In this document: one piece after another, positions 1-11,935 of the stretch
Position numbering within the stretch: the stretch's first letter is position 1
Layout of the letters: each line of letters opens with the position of its first letter
DNA from: Capsicum annuum
Taxonomy: Eukaryota; Streptophyta; Magnoliopsida; Solanales; Solanaceae
Length of the DNA: 64,000 bases
Reading direction: 5' to 3'
NCBI RefSeq assembly: GCF_002878395.1
Contig: NW_025856392.1
Location: 20,904 to 84,903, forward strand
The notes under the pieces: generated by a model
The model's input: only the letters and a program-made list of their open reading frames with translations
Told to the model about the DNA's origin: nothing
Database searches by the model: none
Position numbers and translations under genes: made by a program

Positions 1-599
1 CCAGACCTAAAAAGTTCAAGGTCATCTTTGAAAGAATGTTTTTAGGTGAACTTTATGAATAAATATTATCCTTGAAAGAGGGATGCGGAGACCAAAGCAA
101 TGATACACAATTAAGTATGTAGTTTGTTAAATCTTCCCTATCTTTGACATAATGGTGAATGTGAAGTTGAATATTCCATGGGTATCATCCTAGAAATAGG
201 GATGCCTAAATAGAGGTTATGGTTAAAAATCATTGAACACACCAATTAGGTATTTGAAAGAATCAATGGGTGAAAGTGTGGTGTTTTGTCGAAAGAACAG
301 CATCAAAATCTACAACTAATCCTAACAATATGTATATTACTTAATTGATGTTGATGCTTAACTCCTATGTGTCACTCCCTTAGTAATCCCTAATCCCAAG
401 ATCCACTTATAATTGCTAAAACTCTAATTCTTCATCACCCAGAATTCACACTAGAAAAACTCAAAAATAGAAACATTAGTGTTAGTACATATATCCCCCA
501 TTTTTATCTTTTTGTACCATTTTTTGCAATTTAACTTGTATCTAACGTTTCGAATTAATTTCACATTATTCCACGTGGATTGAACCCCGATTCAAAAGT
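1..599. other. Unassigned AT-rich sequence
   Basis: No coding, RNA-gene or clear repeat signal is recognised here. The sequence is AT-rich with frequent stops in all frames. It precedes what looks like the start of an old LTR fragment, so it may be further degraded retrotransposon DNA, but nothing specific supports that. Confidence 0.3.
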
Positions 600-1023
600 T
601 GGGATAATATATTGATAAAGACCATCTTGCACTTAAATTGATGTGTAAGTAGAGCGTTATCATATTGCCATACCGACTATAGCTTGTAAGCAATGTCCTT
701 AGCCACACATTTTAAATAACGGGATTCCGATGGTCGCATATATTACATTATCAAGGTTACTTAGGGGAATCCCTTGTACCCCACAACTGATCATTATTAT
801 GTTTTATTCGGGGATTCCCTTTTTCCCACTAGGATTTATATTAGACCAATCATAACCACCAAAACCTTAACATTTAACCATTCCAAACAATTTAAACCAT
901 TTAGGGTTCCATTACCATGTTATACCATGCATAGTTCATTTAAAGTCTATCAATTTAAACAGAAACATTCTCATAGGTATTTTATCAATCATGTTGGGCG
1001 TAGTGTTTCCAAAGACAAAACCA
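600..1023 (-). repeat. Left part of old E-family LTR (E0) split by E1
   Basis: This stretch resembles, at low identity, the middle of the E1 left LTR at about 2180-2460. Both have a 'caatgtcc' block, runs of 'accatttaaacc', a 'ccatgcat' motif and a 'ttttatca' motif in the same order. The sequence just right of E1 (9850 onward) continues that same LTR from about position 2490. E1 therefore appears to have inserted into an older LTR of its own family. The 84-codon reading frame across 774-1028 has no family features and is not taken as a gene. Confidence 0.4.
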
Positions 1024-3420
1024 TGTAACAATTTTGACATGACCCAACTAGGAGCCATGTCATAATAGACATTCCATGTCCGATCGGGATCGGAGACCAT
1101 CCCCATTACCCTACCCAACCTATATCTCCTACACTAAATTGGCTGAATTTTGAGCATATAACAAGATAGTGTAACAACTGACATGATGGCTATAGAATCG
1201 GATCACAACCATGACCGGACCAATTGAGTCCAATCATCCCACACCTACTGACTAACCTACCAAACCATTTAAAAAAAAAAACTAAACCAGGCCATATCTA
1301 AATAAGTTCCAAAACATGATACAATTAATCCCAAAGTAAAATAAGATGGAACAGTGAGAAATTAGGTCCTATGATATTAGCCCACTATCTTATTCCAATG
1401 CAAAGGCTGAAACTTATACCGATCCGGCCCATTCCAACCCATAGCACTACGGCAAAGCCTCTAACCAAAAGAGTAATGAAATACGGTTGGGAGATATCCC
1501 AAACAATGGACAATACAAATATCAAAAATAAAATCAAAGTGTCTACTAATATCCATAACATAAAATGGAGCCTTTAGAAAGGATGGAAGCTTGCAAATTC
1601 AGTCCAAATGTTGATCCTCGAGTCAATCACTATGCAGGAGGAGTAGAATAGTTGGTTCCTACATAGCGTGGGTATACAATCGCCAATAGATGGGTTAGCG
1701 GGTAAATGCTAACAAGATCTGAGGATAAAGATAAAATAATGTCATTTATAAAACCAAGTAAAACCATCCATATGCATACAACCATACATTTATATATAAC
1801 CATGCTGGGAAAGGGAACTAGGTTTAGCATGCATTCAAAACCTTTATCTGGGTTGTATAGCTTTGACGTCTTAAACCACCTACGGGCTATATGGGTTTAA
1901 CTTTTCTTGCTAAAAGGGCCCCAGTGCGTGTAGACGCACGGCCAGGGAAGAAAACCTGGGATGACTAGTACATTACCCAAATATAAGGTGTGACATCATG
2001 CACACGGTCACCAAGACCAACCTCACATCGAAAAATATGAGTTTCAAATTTTGGTCCCCTGGGATCTCCAACTTAGATGGCTTTGGTATACATCCCACCA
2101 TTATTGCTCTGTTAAAACCATTGCCAAGTAGCCAATCAATTCTTTTACCATTTATTAACCAAGTCTATTAAATGGTGGTCTCATCATACTTACCATACTT
2201 GCAAGTAATGTCCATACCAATCATATATAGGTATAAGGGGACTTCCAAGCCCCCTTCCATTTACCATATTAAACCACTTAGGGTATTACATTTATCCCAA
2301 AAGCATAACCATTTATCCATTTAACTTTGCATGCCATTTAAACCATGCATGATTATTATACAAAGTTTTATAACAAGCAAGAGTTCCATTAAAAGTACTC
2401 AATGCAATGAAAACATGCCTACAGACATTTTATCAGACACATTAGGGACATGATATGAAAAAAACCAATTCCAATTACCATTTAACTATTCCCATGCAAT
2501 CTAATTATCAAAAACCACCACTAATGCACATAAAGAATAATTAAAACCATCGAAAACCATAACTAACCATTTAATAGCAAAACCCGCAATTCATATTTGA
2601 AAACGAAAATCATCTAATTAATGAAGTTATGAAAACATTCATAATTCTATGATTCTTGTTAGAACTAAAAATGAGGGAAGAGAAAATGCCTTAAGCCAAG
2701 ATGATGATGTAAAGAAATAACCAAGACAAACACAAATTAATCCTCTAGTGGAAACCCTAGCTTCCCTTGCCAAAAAGCTTTTGAGAGAATTATAGAGTGT
2801 TTTAGAAGAGTTTCTAAGCGTTAATGAGCTCAATAATATGGTAAATAACCTCCCAAGTAGGCTAGAAGTCTTTGGACATTATTAGGATAAGTGGGGAAAT
2901 TTCAAGAATACCCGCACTTAAGCTACAAAATATCCCATCACAAGGATAAGACTCGTAATATGATTGGTACCCTCTACTCATATCATAGTCTCAACCTTAG
3001 GATCTAATACTGTCTAGCATATGACTCAACCAACCAAGTCATATCTAAAGCATAAAACCCATACCCTACATCCGTACCCCTGGCAGGTTAAACCAAAAGA
3101 AGATTTAGACATTGTCCACCATACGAGTCCATGCTACGATTTAACCCTGGCTTTAAGATCATAATGAGCCACCCTAAGTAACTACATCTAGGATTAAGTT
3201 AAGGAACCAAATGATCCGCACCCACTAATAAGACTCGTAGCCCTATGTCATATCCATTCTAGTAACTATAATCCATCCCATTAACAAATACAGGTCAGCA
3301 TACTATAAGACTATACCATTTGTAGCCCATCATATGTCTCGTTCCCATGAGTCATATTAGGTCCAGAGACCAGAATTCCAGGAAATTTTTAAAGGGTCAA
3401 AACCCAGGGATCTATAGACT
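1024..3420 (-). repeat. E1 3' LTR
   Basis: It is homologous to 8496-9849. Strong shared blocks include 'cgatcgggatcggagacca' near 1081, the 'cccattccaacccatagca' segment near 1428, and the 'agagtgttttagaagagttt' segment near 2795. It begins TGTAACA on the plus strand, which is the 3' end of the element, and ends at the polypurine tract. It keeps about 1 kb (1466-2489) that the other LTR has lost. E0 contains sequence like part of that segment, so presence looks ancestral. Confidence 0.85.
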
Positions 3421-3433
3421 CCCCTACTAGGAA
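3421..3433 (-). other. E1 polypurine tract
   Basis: The minus strand reads cctagtagggg directly before the 3' LTR start, preceded by 'aagatgaatgtt'. The same 'gatgaatgtt..caaggggg' arrangement precedes the 3' LTRs of C1 and B1. It primes plus-strand DNA synthesis in this class of element. Confidence 0.7.
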
Positions 3434-3674
3434 CATTCATCTTTGAATGATGAATAAGGTAGGGGTAACCACAAGAACGAAGTATTTGAATTATCAAATA
3501 TATTTCCAATCCTTAACAAATTTTGTATACAAGGAGGAAACGATATTAATCTTTCCTATAAAAAACATAGAAAATAAAGATGTGTTGAAAACACATACTT
3601 TTTGCATGAATCCCAAGAACAAAAAATAGATAAGGATACTTGGACTTCATGTCCTCATCCACTTGCCATGTAGC

Positions 3675-3935
3675 TTATTCCACCATATGGTTCTTCCATA
3701 GAACCTTAATCAAAGACACATCCTTGGTCTGCAACCAACAAACTAGCCTATAAAAATTCTCAATTGGGACAACTTCATATGATAGAGAATTCATGTGACC
3801 CAATACTTCTAAAGGATGAACTTTAGAAGAATCACAAATGAATTTCCTCAACATAGAAGAATTAAGGAATGGATAAGCCAAGCTCAAGCTAGAAGGAAAA
3901 TCTATCTCATAAGCAACATTACCAAATCTTCGCAA
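3675..3935 (-). pseudogene. E1 integrase C-terminus with chromodomain-like tail (broken)
   Basis: An 86-codon minus-strand frame begins RRFGNVAYEIDFPS, matching the GPY/F-like region of chromovirus integrases (compare [13 protein letters not shown] in element D). It ends with DVSLIKVLWKNHMVE, matching the chromodomain core found in C1 (DVPLVKVLWQNQSIE) and D ([11 protein letters not shown]). In this clade the chromodomain is thought to steer integration into heterochromatin. A stop ends the frame in the chromodomain, and the usual following 'ATWE' motif is not readable. Identification is by motif order only. Confidence 0.75.
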
Positions 3936-4049
3936 AACTTATAAGAACCGACATATCGGGGACTGAACTTCCCCTTCTTAACAAAATGCACTACTCCCTT
4001 CATAGGAGATACCTTCAGTAAAACCTTATCCCTAACCTCAAACTCCAAG

Positions 4050-5080
4050 TCTCTATGCAAATCATCCGTATAGGACTTTTAGCAACTTTGGTAAGCCTTA
4101 AGCCTATCCTAAATCAACTTCACCTTCTCCATAGCCTTGTAAACCAAGTAGGTACCAAACATATCTGCCTCACAAAGATCGAACTACCCAATAAGAGATA
4201 TACACCTCCTACCATACAATGCCTAAAAAAGGGCCATACCAATACTAGAATGATAACTATTGTTGTAAGCAAACTCCACCAAAGTTAGATACTCAACCCT
4301 ATTGGCCCCATAATCAATCACACAATCCTGAAGCATATTCTCCAAGGCCTGAATTATTCTCTGTGCTTGTCCATCCATCTGTGGGAGGAAATCAGTACTT
4401 AAACTAACCATAGTCCCCAACCCTTTCAAAAAAGATCAACAAAAGTGAGAAGGAAACTGTGTGGCACGATTAGAAATAATCGAAACGGGCACCCTATGAA
4501 GCTCCATAATCTCCTAAAGATATAGCTTTGCATAATCCTCTACTGAGAAGGTAGTCCTCACTGGCAAAAATTGGACAAACTTAGTCATCCTATCCACGAT
4601 GACCAAAATCAAATCATACAGAGTTCGAGACTGAGAGAGACCGGTAACGAAGTTCATATTGATTACTTGTAAGTTATATTCGGGAAAATCAATTTCTAGA
4701 TATAGGCCCCCTGGCCTCATGTGCTCAACCTTAACCTGTTGACATACCTTAAACTTTACCACAAAATCATCCTCATACCTCTTTAAGCCATTCCACGAGT
4801 AGATCTCTATGAGATCATAATAAATCTTAGTCGAGCTGGGATGAACAACATAACGTGACTTATGCTCCTAAGTCAAAATCTTTTTTCACAATCTATCAAC
4901 ATTAGGAAGACAAAACCTCCCTTGGTAGCGTAAAGTACTGTAACCACTGATCTTAAACACTATCAATATTTGCCAACCAATATCACTCTTGATTTTCATC
5001 AAGATCAGATTAAGCACTTGATTCTCCTTAATCTCTGCATAAAGATATAATCAAACCACTTCTTGCACTATCATACCACT
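4050..5080 (-). pseudogene. E1 integrase (zinc and catalytic domains), decayed
   Basis: The catalytic core is readable on the minus strand at about 4514-4762 (MNFVTGLSQSRTLYDLILV, then VDRMTKFVQFLPVRT and EDYAKLYL). At 4223-4429 lie GLGTMVSLSTDF, QMDGQAQRIIQALENML and FAYNNSYHSSIGMALF. In related elements the first catalytic Asp is in MDFVTGLP and the second in SDRGTQF. Here the first is Asn (MNFVTGL) and the second reads S-N-R-A-T-Q-F around 4455-4475, so both catalytic acids are changed. Sequence from about 4790 to 5080 is the region expected for the zinc-binding domain but is not cleanly readable. Confidence 0.75.
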
Positions 5081-5089
5081 ATCCTTGGA

Positions 5090-5690
5090 GTCTAAGAGGC
5101 GAACACAAAGGTTAGCCAAGTGGAGAATATCCATCACCAATTCCTTCTTTCCTTCCTCCACATAAGCCAAACTCTACATAGATAACCTGCTAAGATCATC
5201 AGCAACCACGTAAGTTTTACCTGGTTGATATTGAAAACTCATTTTGTAGTGTTTAAGAACTCAAGCGATCTCCTCTTCCTGAGATTAAGCTTGTTCTAAG
5301 TGAACACATACTGTAGACTCTTATGATAAGAAAAGATATCCACGTGAACAACATACAAATAATGCCACCATATTTTCAAAGAAAACATAACTGCCAACAA
5401 TTGTAAATCATGAGTAGGATAGTTTCTCTCATGGACTTTCAACTACCCATAAGAATAGGCAATCACCTTCCCATGCTATATCAACACACAACCAAGATCT
5501 ACCCAATAAGAATCACAATAAACCATGAACCAATCATTGCCTTCCAGCAATGTCAGAATTGGGGCTAAAGTTATCTTATCTTTCAGTTTCTTAAAACTCC
5601 ATTCACAAGTATCCGATAAAGAAAACTTCACAATCTTCTAAGTCAACTTAGTTAAAAGAGCAATTATTATCGAAAAGCTCTCCACAAACC
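5090..5690 (-). pseudogene. E1 RNase H region, decayed
   Basis: No long frame remains, but the segment lies between RT and integrase. Its minus strand shows fragments matching the equivalent part of C1 and D, for example the 'gtatgttcacttagaacaagctt' type stretch near 5300 and the 'atgagagaaactatcctactcatg' type stretch near 5420, where the related elements encode HERNYPTHD. Assignment rests on position and these short matches. RNase H degrades the RNA template during reverse transcription. Confidence 0.5.
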
Positions 5691-5699
5691 GTCGATATT

Positions 5700-6999
5700 A
5701 CCTAGCCAAACCCAAAAAACTCTAAAAGGCGGATGGATTCATGGGTCTAGGACACCTCTTCACTACAATAACATTTTGTGGATCCACTATGATCTCCTCA
5801 GTAGAAATAATATGACCCAAAAAAGTTACAGCTTTCAACCAAAACTTATATTTAGAGAACTTGGCATACAACTATTATTCCTTAAAGTTATGTAATACCA
5901 TAAGCAGGTGATTATCTCATCCACCTCACTTTTCGAATAAACCAGAATGCCATCAATGAACACATTACTGAAGATATCAAAAAACTAACAAAAACTCTAT
6001 TCATCAGATCCATAAATACCGCCTAAGAATTAGATAACCCAAATGACATTACCAAAAACTCAAAGTGCCCATACCGAGTACGAAAAGTCATCTTAGGGAT
6101 ATCCACCTCCATAATCTTTAGTTGATGGTACCTAGATCAAAGATCTATCTTAGAAGAAAACTTGGCACCTTGCAAATGATCAAATAGATCATTTATTGTT
6201 AGAATAATATACTTGTTCTTGACCATCACCTTGTTCAACTACCTATCATCAATACACATCTTAAGGGAACCATCTTTCTCGCACATTAATAACACAAGTT
6301 CACCCCTCGGAGATACACTAGGATGAATTAACCCCTTATTCAGAAGATTCTTAAGTTGCTTCTTGTGTTCCCTCAAATTTGTCGGAGCCATTCTATATAA
6401 TGGAATAGAGATTATACAAGTGTCCGGTACTAAGCCAACACCAAACTTTATCCCTATCCAGAGGAACACTAGGAAGATTATTCAGAAAGACCTGTGGAAA
6501 CTCATTAACCACTGGAACTAACTGGGAAGAAGGACATTTCGAGTTATAATCTTTTACCTGGACCATGAAATAAAGACAACCTTTTGAGATTAACAAAAAA
6601 ATAAATCTCCCCCTAGGAGTTAAAGAACTACCCTCCCATTCGATAATTGGTTCCCCAGGGAAGCTAAACATAACAATACATGTATGATAATCCAATCTTG
6701 TGTAATAAGAGTGCAACCAATTCAAATCAAAAATAACATCAAAATCCACCATACACAACTCAAATAAATCCACCAACCTCTGCTTGCCACCAATAGATAA
6801 CACATCATCTATAGACTCTTTTAGAAATAATCGAGTCACCTACTATTGTAGAAACAAAAAAATATCCATAATAACTTTCGAATGGAAATCAAAAGATAAA
6901 ACCACTTAAGGAGTAACATTGGAGAAAATGGACCCCAGATCAAGAAAACAACATACATCATGAGAAAAAGTTGTAACATACCAGTAATGATATCAGGTG
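5700..6999 (-). pseudogene. E1 protease and reverse transcriptase, decayed
   Basis: The protease-to-RT linker is open at 6393-6839 on the minus strand. It shows DFDVIFDLNWLHSYYTRLDY, the counterpart of the GMDWLHSCYATVDC motif after the aspartic protease core, and then ISKGCLYFMVQVKD. RT begins at 6239-6469 with IPLYRMAPTNLREHKKQLKN, then GLIHPSVSPRGELVL and EKDGSLKMCIDDR, matching RT motifs before the palm. Downstream (about 5700-6238) the frame is shattered, although the plus strand at about 5950 still shows the complement of a FID-type motif. No intact catalytic centre is present. Confidence 0.8.
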
Positions 7000-8287
7000 A
7001 TGACTTAGATTCTTATCGAGATGCAAAAGTGTACAACCTATTCTGACCAACAATAGAACAAGGATCAATAACAAAATTAGTTTCAAAATGGTCAGGTGTA
7101 GGAGTTGAAGATGAAGCCACAAGAATCTTATTCTCCTTCATGTCAGCCTTATTAATTAGAAAATCCCTGAGTCCACAGATAGCCAAGCCAAACTTGAAGC
7201 ATTTGTACCTACTTCATCATAATAACCCCAATGAGGACAACCATAGAATCAATAAGAAGGGCTTGAATAAATTAATTGACCTCCTCTTTCTTAAGATTGG
7301 GCACCCTGTCCCTAGAAATTGTCACCACCTTTATGAAGCCTGTCTCCTAGCTTGTAAGGAGCACTAGCAGAATAGAAGAAACCTAAACTCCCCTACTTCT
7401 TGTCATGCAATCTGCCACCATCCTTACCATCCTAAAACTGAGCACCTCCCTTGTCAGAAAACTTGCCCTTCTTACCCTGCCAATTGCCAAATTCTGCCTA
7501 TTTTCTCTATCATCCTATGCCTGCTATATATGAATAGTTCACTTAGAGATGTCTGTATCTTTATCCAGCAAGGTAGTTTTCCTCTTAAAAATCAAATCCG
7601 GGTTCTACCCAAAAGCAAACTTCCTCATTTTTGCCCGCATATCAGCCACTAAATCAGGAGCATACCTTGATAATTGGTGAAACTTCAAGGCATATTCCTT
7701 GACAGACATCCTCCCATATTTGTGGTTCACAAACTCCTCCATCTTTACTTCTCTCAAATCTTAGGAAAAGAACTGATATAAGAAGGCCTTATAAAAAGTA
7801 TCCAACAAAACTGATTCTTCCACATCAACCCTATTCTTATCACACTCTTTCTGCCACTAATATGCAATATCATTGATATGATAAGCTATAAAGTTTACCC
7901 CCTCCACATTATTAGCCCGCATCACCTAAAATATCTTTTCCATTTTATCTATGAAGCCCTATATATCCTCTTTCACCTTCACTCTAGAAAATATAGGAAG
8001 ACCCATCTTCGTCAATTGGTCAACCCTTGTGGGCTCTGCAGATAAAGCACCAATAAAACCCTGCTAATCCTGAGCAGCATTATCTGAGGAATAACATGAA
8101 TAGACTGATGTAATTCTAAATTAGTCACCTCACCTTGAGAAGGACTAGTAGCAATCGGTGGAACTCTACAACTATTAGGGGTCGGATCGTTAGATTGATA
8201 ATGAACCCCAAAAGTAGGATGCACCCTTTAAGCATAACCTCTAGATGGGATAGAAGAATTTTCTTGTTTTCCAAATCTATGAGGCAT
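7000..8287 (-). pseudogene. E1 gag, decayed
   Basis: The likely start is the minus-strand ATG at 8287 (MPHRFGKQE). Downstream, in a shifting frame, are residues typical of retrotransposon Gag: an EKIFRVMRANNVEGVNFIAY segment, then DLREVKMEEFVNHKYGRM and VKEYALKFHQLSRYAPDLVA. This order matches Gag in C1 and D (VREYSLKFSQLARYA in D). A zinc-knuckle remnant reads KCFKFG near 7190-7205, with the second Cys replaced. Stops include TAG, TAA and TGA. It once encoded the capsid-forming RNA-binding protein and cannot now. Confidence 0.75.
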
Positions 8288-8410
8288 GATCTGAAAGACG
8301 AACAAACACGAATTAGAGAATATTAAAAAACTGCGAATCCAAGCTTTAGAATAAAATACCAAGAAAGTGAGACATTCCTAAATGACTTGTCGCCTCTCCC
8401 TTATGAGTGA

Positions 8411-8425
8411 GGTGCAATGCACACC
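8411..8425 (-). other. Hairpin in E1 leader
   Basis: On the minus strand ggtgtg-cat-tgcacc can fold into a short stem (with wobble pairs) about 55 bases downstream of the PBS. The same ggYgtg-nnn-YRYgcc-type hairpin lies at the matching place in the leaders of C1, C2 and D. It may be part of a packaging or dimerisation signal; that role is inference. Confidence 0.45.
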
Positions 8426-8478
8426 CCTACAAGAAACTCTACTTTCCAGGACATTATGGACTCCCAAATGATCATGAA

Positions 8479-8495
8479 CCTAGGCTCTAATACCA
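8479..8495 (-). other. E1 primer binding site (initiator tRNA-Met)
   Basis: The minus strand reads TGGTATTAGAGCCTAGG directly inside the 5' LTR. It pairs with the 3' end of plant initiator tRNA-Met apart from C-to-T decay and a base change. The same site occurs in all the other elements here. Confidence 0.85.
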
Positions 8496-9849
8496 ACAGG
8501 ACATGACCTGACCAGGATCCTTGTCATAATAGGCATCCCAAGTCCAATCGGGATCGGAGACCACCCCCGTTACTCAACCCAACCTCCATCCACCTACCCT
8601 GAGTTGGCTGAATTTAAAGTATATAAAAAGATACTGTAACAGCTCACATGAAGACTCTAGTAGAGGATCACAATCGTGACCAGCCCAACTGAGTCCAATC
8701 ATCCCACAACAACTACCCAATCATACCAAACTATTTCAAAGGCCATAAATAAGCCCATACCCAAATAAGTGCAAAAATATGATATAGTTAATCGCAAACT
8801 AAAATACGATAGAACAGTGAAAAATTATGTCTAGTGATATTAGCTTACCAGCTTATTCCTATGCCATGGTAGACACCAATATCGATCTTTCCTATTCCAA
8901 CCCATAGCAGTACCACAAAGCCTATAACCATGCAATCAAAATATCCAAAACCATAATTAATGAACACAAAGCATTATTAAAATCATGGAAAACTATTACC
9001 AACCATTTAATATCAAAACCCCCCAATTCATATTTGGAAACCAAAATCATACAATCATTGAAGTCATAAAAACATTCATAGAAACCATACTTCTAGGTAG
9101 AATTAACAATGAGGGAGGAAAATATGCCTTCAACCAAGAAGTTTATGCCAAGAAATCACCAAGACAAGACCATAATTAATCCTCAAGTTGAAACCCTAGC
9201 TTTTCTATCCCAAATGCTTTTGAGTGAATTATAGAGTGTTTTAGAAGAGTTTCTAAGTGTTAATGAATGGAATAATAGGGTAAATAACCTTCGAAGTAGG
9301 TTAGAAGTCATGCGAACTTATTAGGATAAGTGGGGAGATATCAAGAATACCCCTACATAAATTGCCTAAAATTTTGTCACAGGGTACGATTGGTAACCTC
9401 CACTCATATGCTAGCCTCAACTATTGGATCCAACATTGCCTAGCATATGCTTCATCCAACCAAGTCATATCCAAATAATACGATCCATAAGCTTCATCCA
9501 TACCTATAGCAGGTAAAACCCAAGAAATATTTAGACATTGTCAACCATATGAGTCCATGGTATGACTCATACCATGGCTTATCGCTCATGCATAGACACT
9601 CATACTAAGATCCAACCTAAGAAACAAAGTCTTAGATTAAGTTAAGGATAAAATAATCCTTACCCATAAACATAACTCATACCCCTATGTCGAATATATT
9701 CCAACAATCAAAATTCATCCTGCCAACCAATATTCTCAACATACGATAGGACCATACCATTCGTACCCTATTATATAGCTTATTTTTATGAGTCCTATTT
9801 GGTCTAGAGACCGAAATTTTAGGAAAGTTTCTAAGTAGGGTGTTAGACA
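8496..9849 (-). repeat. E1 5' LTR (internally deleted)
   Basis: Homologous to 1024-3420. It is colinear from the 'aggacatgacc' end to the 'tgttagaca' end at 9849. It is about 1 kb shorter because one internal segment is missing at about 8925-8932, where 'cctataacca' is joined directly to 'tgcaatcaaaa'. The 64-codon frame at 8985-9179 falls in this LTR and shows no protein family, so it is not called. Confidence 0.8.
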
Positions 9850-10615
9850 TACCCATGCAACCAATTAATCAAACCATCATAATAATATGAAAACCATAAG
9901 TAAATGATGTGGGAAAACCATACCCACTATTGTAACCAAAACCCGCCAACATATATTTGAAAACCACAAAACCATATAAAATTAATGCCATAAAAATAAT
10001 TCATAAATCATGCCTTTAGTTTGAAGTAACAATGAGGGAGGAGTAACATGCATTATATTGAGAAGATGACGAAGATAATTCACCCTTGTAGGCCCCAAAT
10101 TGATTTTATTGATAAAATTTTAAACTTTCTTGACCCAAGATCCATGAGAGGGTTTTATTGATTACAAATAGGTTAAATGATGTCCCTAATAGTGTTATAA
10201 GTCATCGGGCCTGAAGAGGTTAAGAGGGGAAATGTCTAGATTAACCCCAATATAAACTATTTAAAATCCCCATGGGATGGTACAATCGCCCTATACCAAT
10301 CATACCCTTCCATACGAGTGGTACCCACCACTCATACCCTAGGCCTCCCCTTGGACCCCAGTACTATCCAACATATGACCACCCAATCCAAATCATACCC
10401 AACTATATGATTAGTATATTGAAATCATACACCCCAACCCAATCATCCACCTAGTCGTACCCATTGCATAAATTCAACGACCCAAAACTGGACAATATAT
10501 GATTGGGTTACCTATCTTGTAACCTATCATACGAGAAGTACCCCAAGTCATACGATTTCCAGAATCCAAAAATCATGACATTTTCTAAGAGTCAAAACCC
10601 AATTTATTTCAATTC
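9850..10615 (-). repeat. Right part of old E-family LTR (E0)
   Basis: Immediately after E1 the sequence restarts at the 'cccatgcaa' point of the E-family LTR (compare 2489). It follows that LTR through 'aatgagggaggag' near 10030 and the 'gtcaaaaccca' block near 10592 (compare 3402). It is more diverged than the two E1 LTRs are from one another. Together with 600-1023 it forms one LTR interrupted by E1. Confidence 0.5.
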
Positions 10616-11764
10616 ATCTCCTCTAGGTCTTAGAGTTTTGCATTATTAATCTTGTTTTGGATCCCTAATTAACTATGTCATATAGGTCACAAGTTAATTA
10701 TAAGAAAGCTGGAAGCTTTAAATTACTGTTGTGATCTTGTTTTCCAAATCCATACCTTTGTCTCAAGTTAGTAACGAATAAAGGTGGGTTTTAACTTTTG
10801 TAACTATTAAAAAGTAATCAAAATGAAGAAAACCATCATACACATAAGAACACCAATCAAGAAGGATTTTGCACTTCTCTACTTTATTAATCCATAAGGG
10901 TTTCCAAAACTTTAGTTATGAGTTTTATCTGCTCGTGACTATAAAAACACACATAGAATTCATAATTGAAAGCATATTAATGATCTCACAAATAATTAAG
11001 AATGAAAACCAAAATCTCAAATTAATATCAAACCCTTAAAACCAAGAACATGAATTTCAACATCAAAAGAGTATCTAAGAACTCAAAACAATGTAATAAG
11101 TGTATAAAGTGTGTAAATTTAAAAGTAAAGAGTTAATGGGTGTTTTTAATTATATTAGAAAACTTATCCTAAACAAAGTAGGAAATCAGAGTTAACACCA
11201 ACCTACAATCCCACTTATAGGTCATTTGTTCCTTTGGGCTGCAGGTAGCTTCGTAGGAATCAGAGCAGTCTTCATTTCTTCAAAACCCTACCTAGGAGGG
11301 TTACCTAAAAAGCATAAGTACTCTGTATTCCTCATAGTTAGTCTTCATAGAAATCAAAATAAGAGTCAAGTCTCAGAACTTCAGGAATGCAACCTACGGA
11401 CCCAACCAATGGGCTCATAGGTATTACCTATGATTCATAGGTAGGGTTCATCGGTAGCCTTTCTATTATGCTTTATAACTTCTTGCTCCTTCTCTTCTCT
11501 AAACTCTATTTTCATGAAAAACCAACACAAAAACATTAAATATCTAACTAAAAGACCTAAGTACTTACATATTTTCCTAATTTTAAGAATGGAAAGTGCC
11601 ATGTAACCATGGAACATCAACCACATGTTCTAACAATTTCATAGAATTGAGCTAAAATTCACACTTCAAAAATATTGCATACAACTAATCCTCCTTCAAC
11701 TTCTAAGCACAATCAAAAAATATTTCCATACTCCTACTTACTGCAGGGCTAATCTAACCTCTTA
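10616..11764. other. Unassigned AT-rich sequence
   Basis: Nothing is recognised with confidence. Reading frames up to 64 codons (11226-11420, 11435-11626) have no family features. The region lies left of an RT remnant on the minus strand and could be the rest of that old element's pol or 3' end, but no motif supports this. Confidence 0.3.
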
Positions 11765-11935
11765 TTATGAGAGTAAACTATGATTTCATTGATGAATGCA
11801 CTAGAAATGGAATGCTAAAAATGATGGAACACCCTATTCATGAACTCCATAAATGCCATTGAGGCATGAATCAATCCTGAGAAACTCATATTAGGCATTT
11901 CTAGGCTTGAAAGTTCTTTTAGCGATGCCGAAATA
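11765..11935 (-). pseudogene. Gypsy reverse transcriptase remnant (element F?)
   Basis: On the minus strand, in broken frame, successive pieces match the RT palm of Ty3/gypsy elements. They are a I-A-K-x-T-F-K piece at about 11905-11928, a YEF-like piece, then MSFSGLIHASMAFMEFMN (the counterpart of [17 protein letters not shown] motif B), and a FINEIIVYS piece near 11770-11795 where FIDDILVYS is expected. The two catalytic Asp residues are therefore lost (N-E). It is much older than the other elements. It may belong to the element whose PBS-like site lies at 12447-12458, although only about 0.5 kb separates them, so gag and protease would have to be deleted. Confidence 0.6.

Larger units (their letters stand above)
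1024..9849 (-). mobile_element. E1: degraded Ty3/gypsy chromovirus, minus strand
   Basis: Read on the minus strand this is a complete but broken element: 5' LTR (8496-9849), PBS for initiator tRNA-Met (8479-8495), leader, gag, protease, RT, RNase H, integrase with chromodomain-like tail, polypurine tract (3421-3433) and 3' LTR (1024-3420). The order and the chromodomain fit plant chromoviruses of the Tekay/Del type. Every domain is interrupted by stops or frameshifts, so it cannot be autonomous. The stretch 3434-3674 between the chromodomain and the PPT looks like the element's 3' untranslated part. The two LTRs differ in length by about 1 kb because the right copy lacks sequence matching about 1466-2489. 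No clear target-site duplication is visible: aacca lies at the left edge and taccc at the right. Confidence 0.85.

Noticed and set aside
774..1028. 84-codon frame as a small gene
   Set aside because: No motif, low-complexity composition, and it lies in an LTR-like fragment ending at the E1 border.
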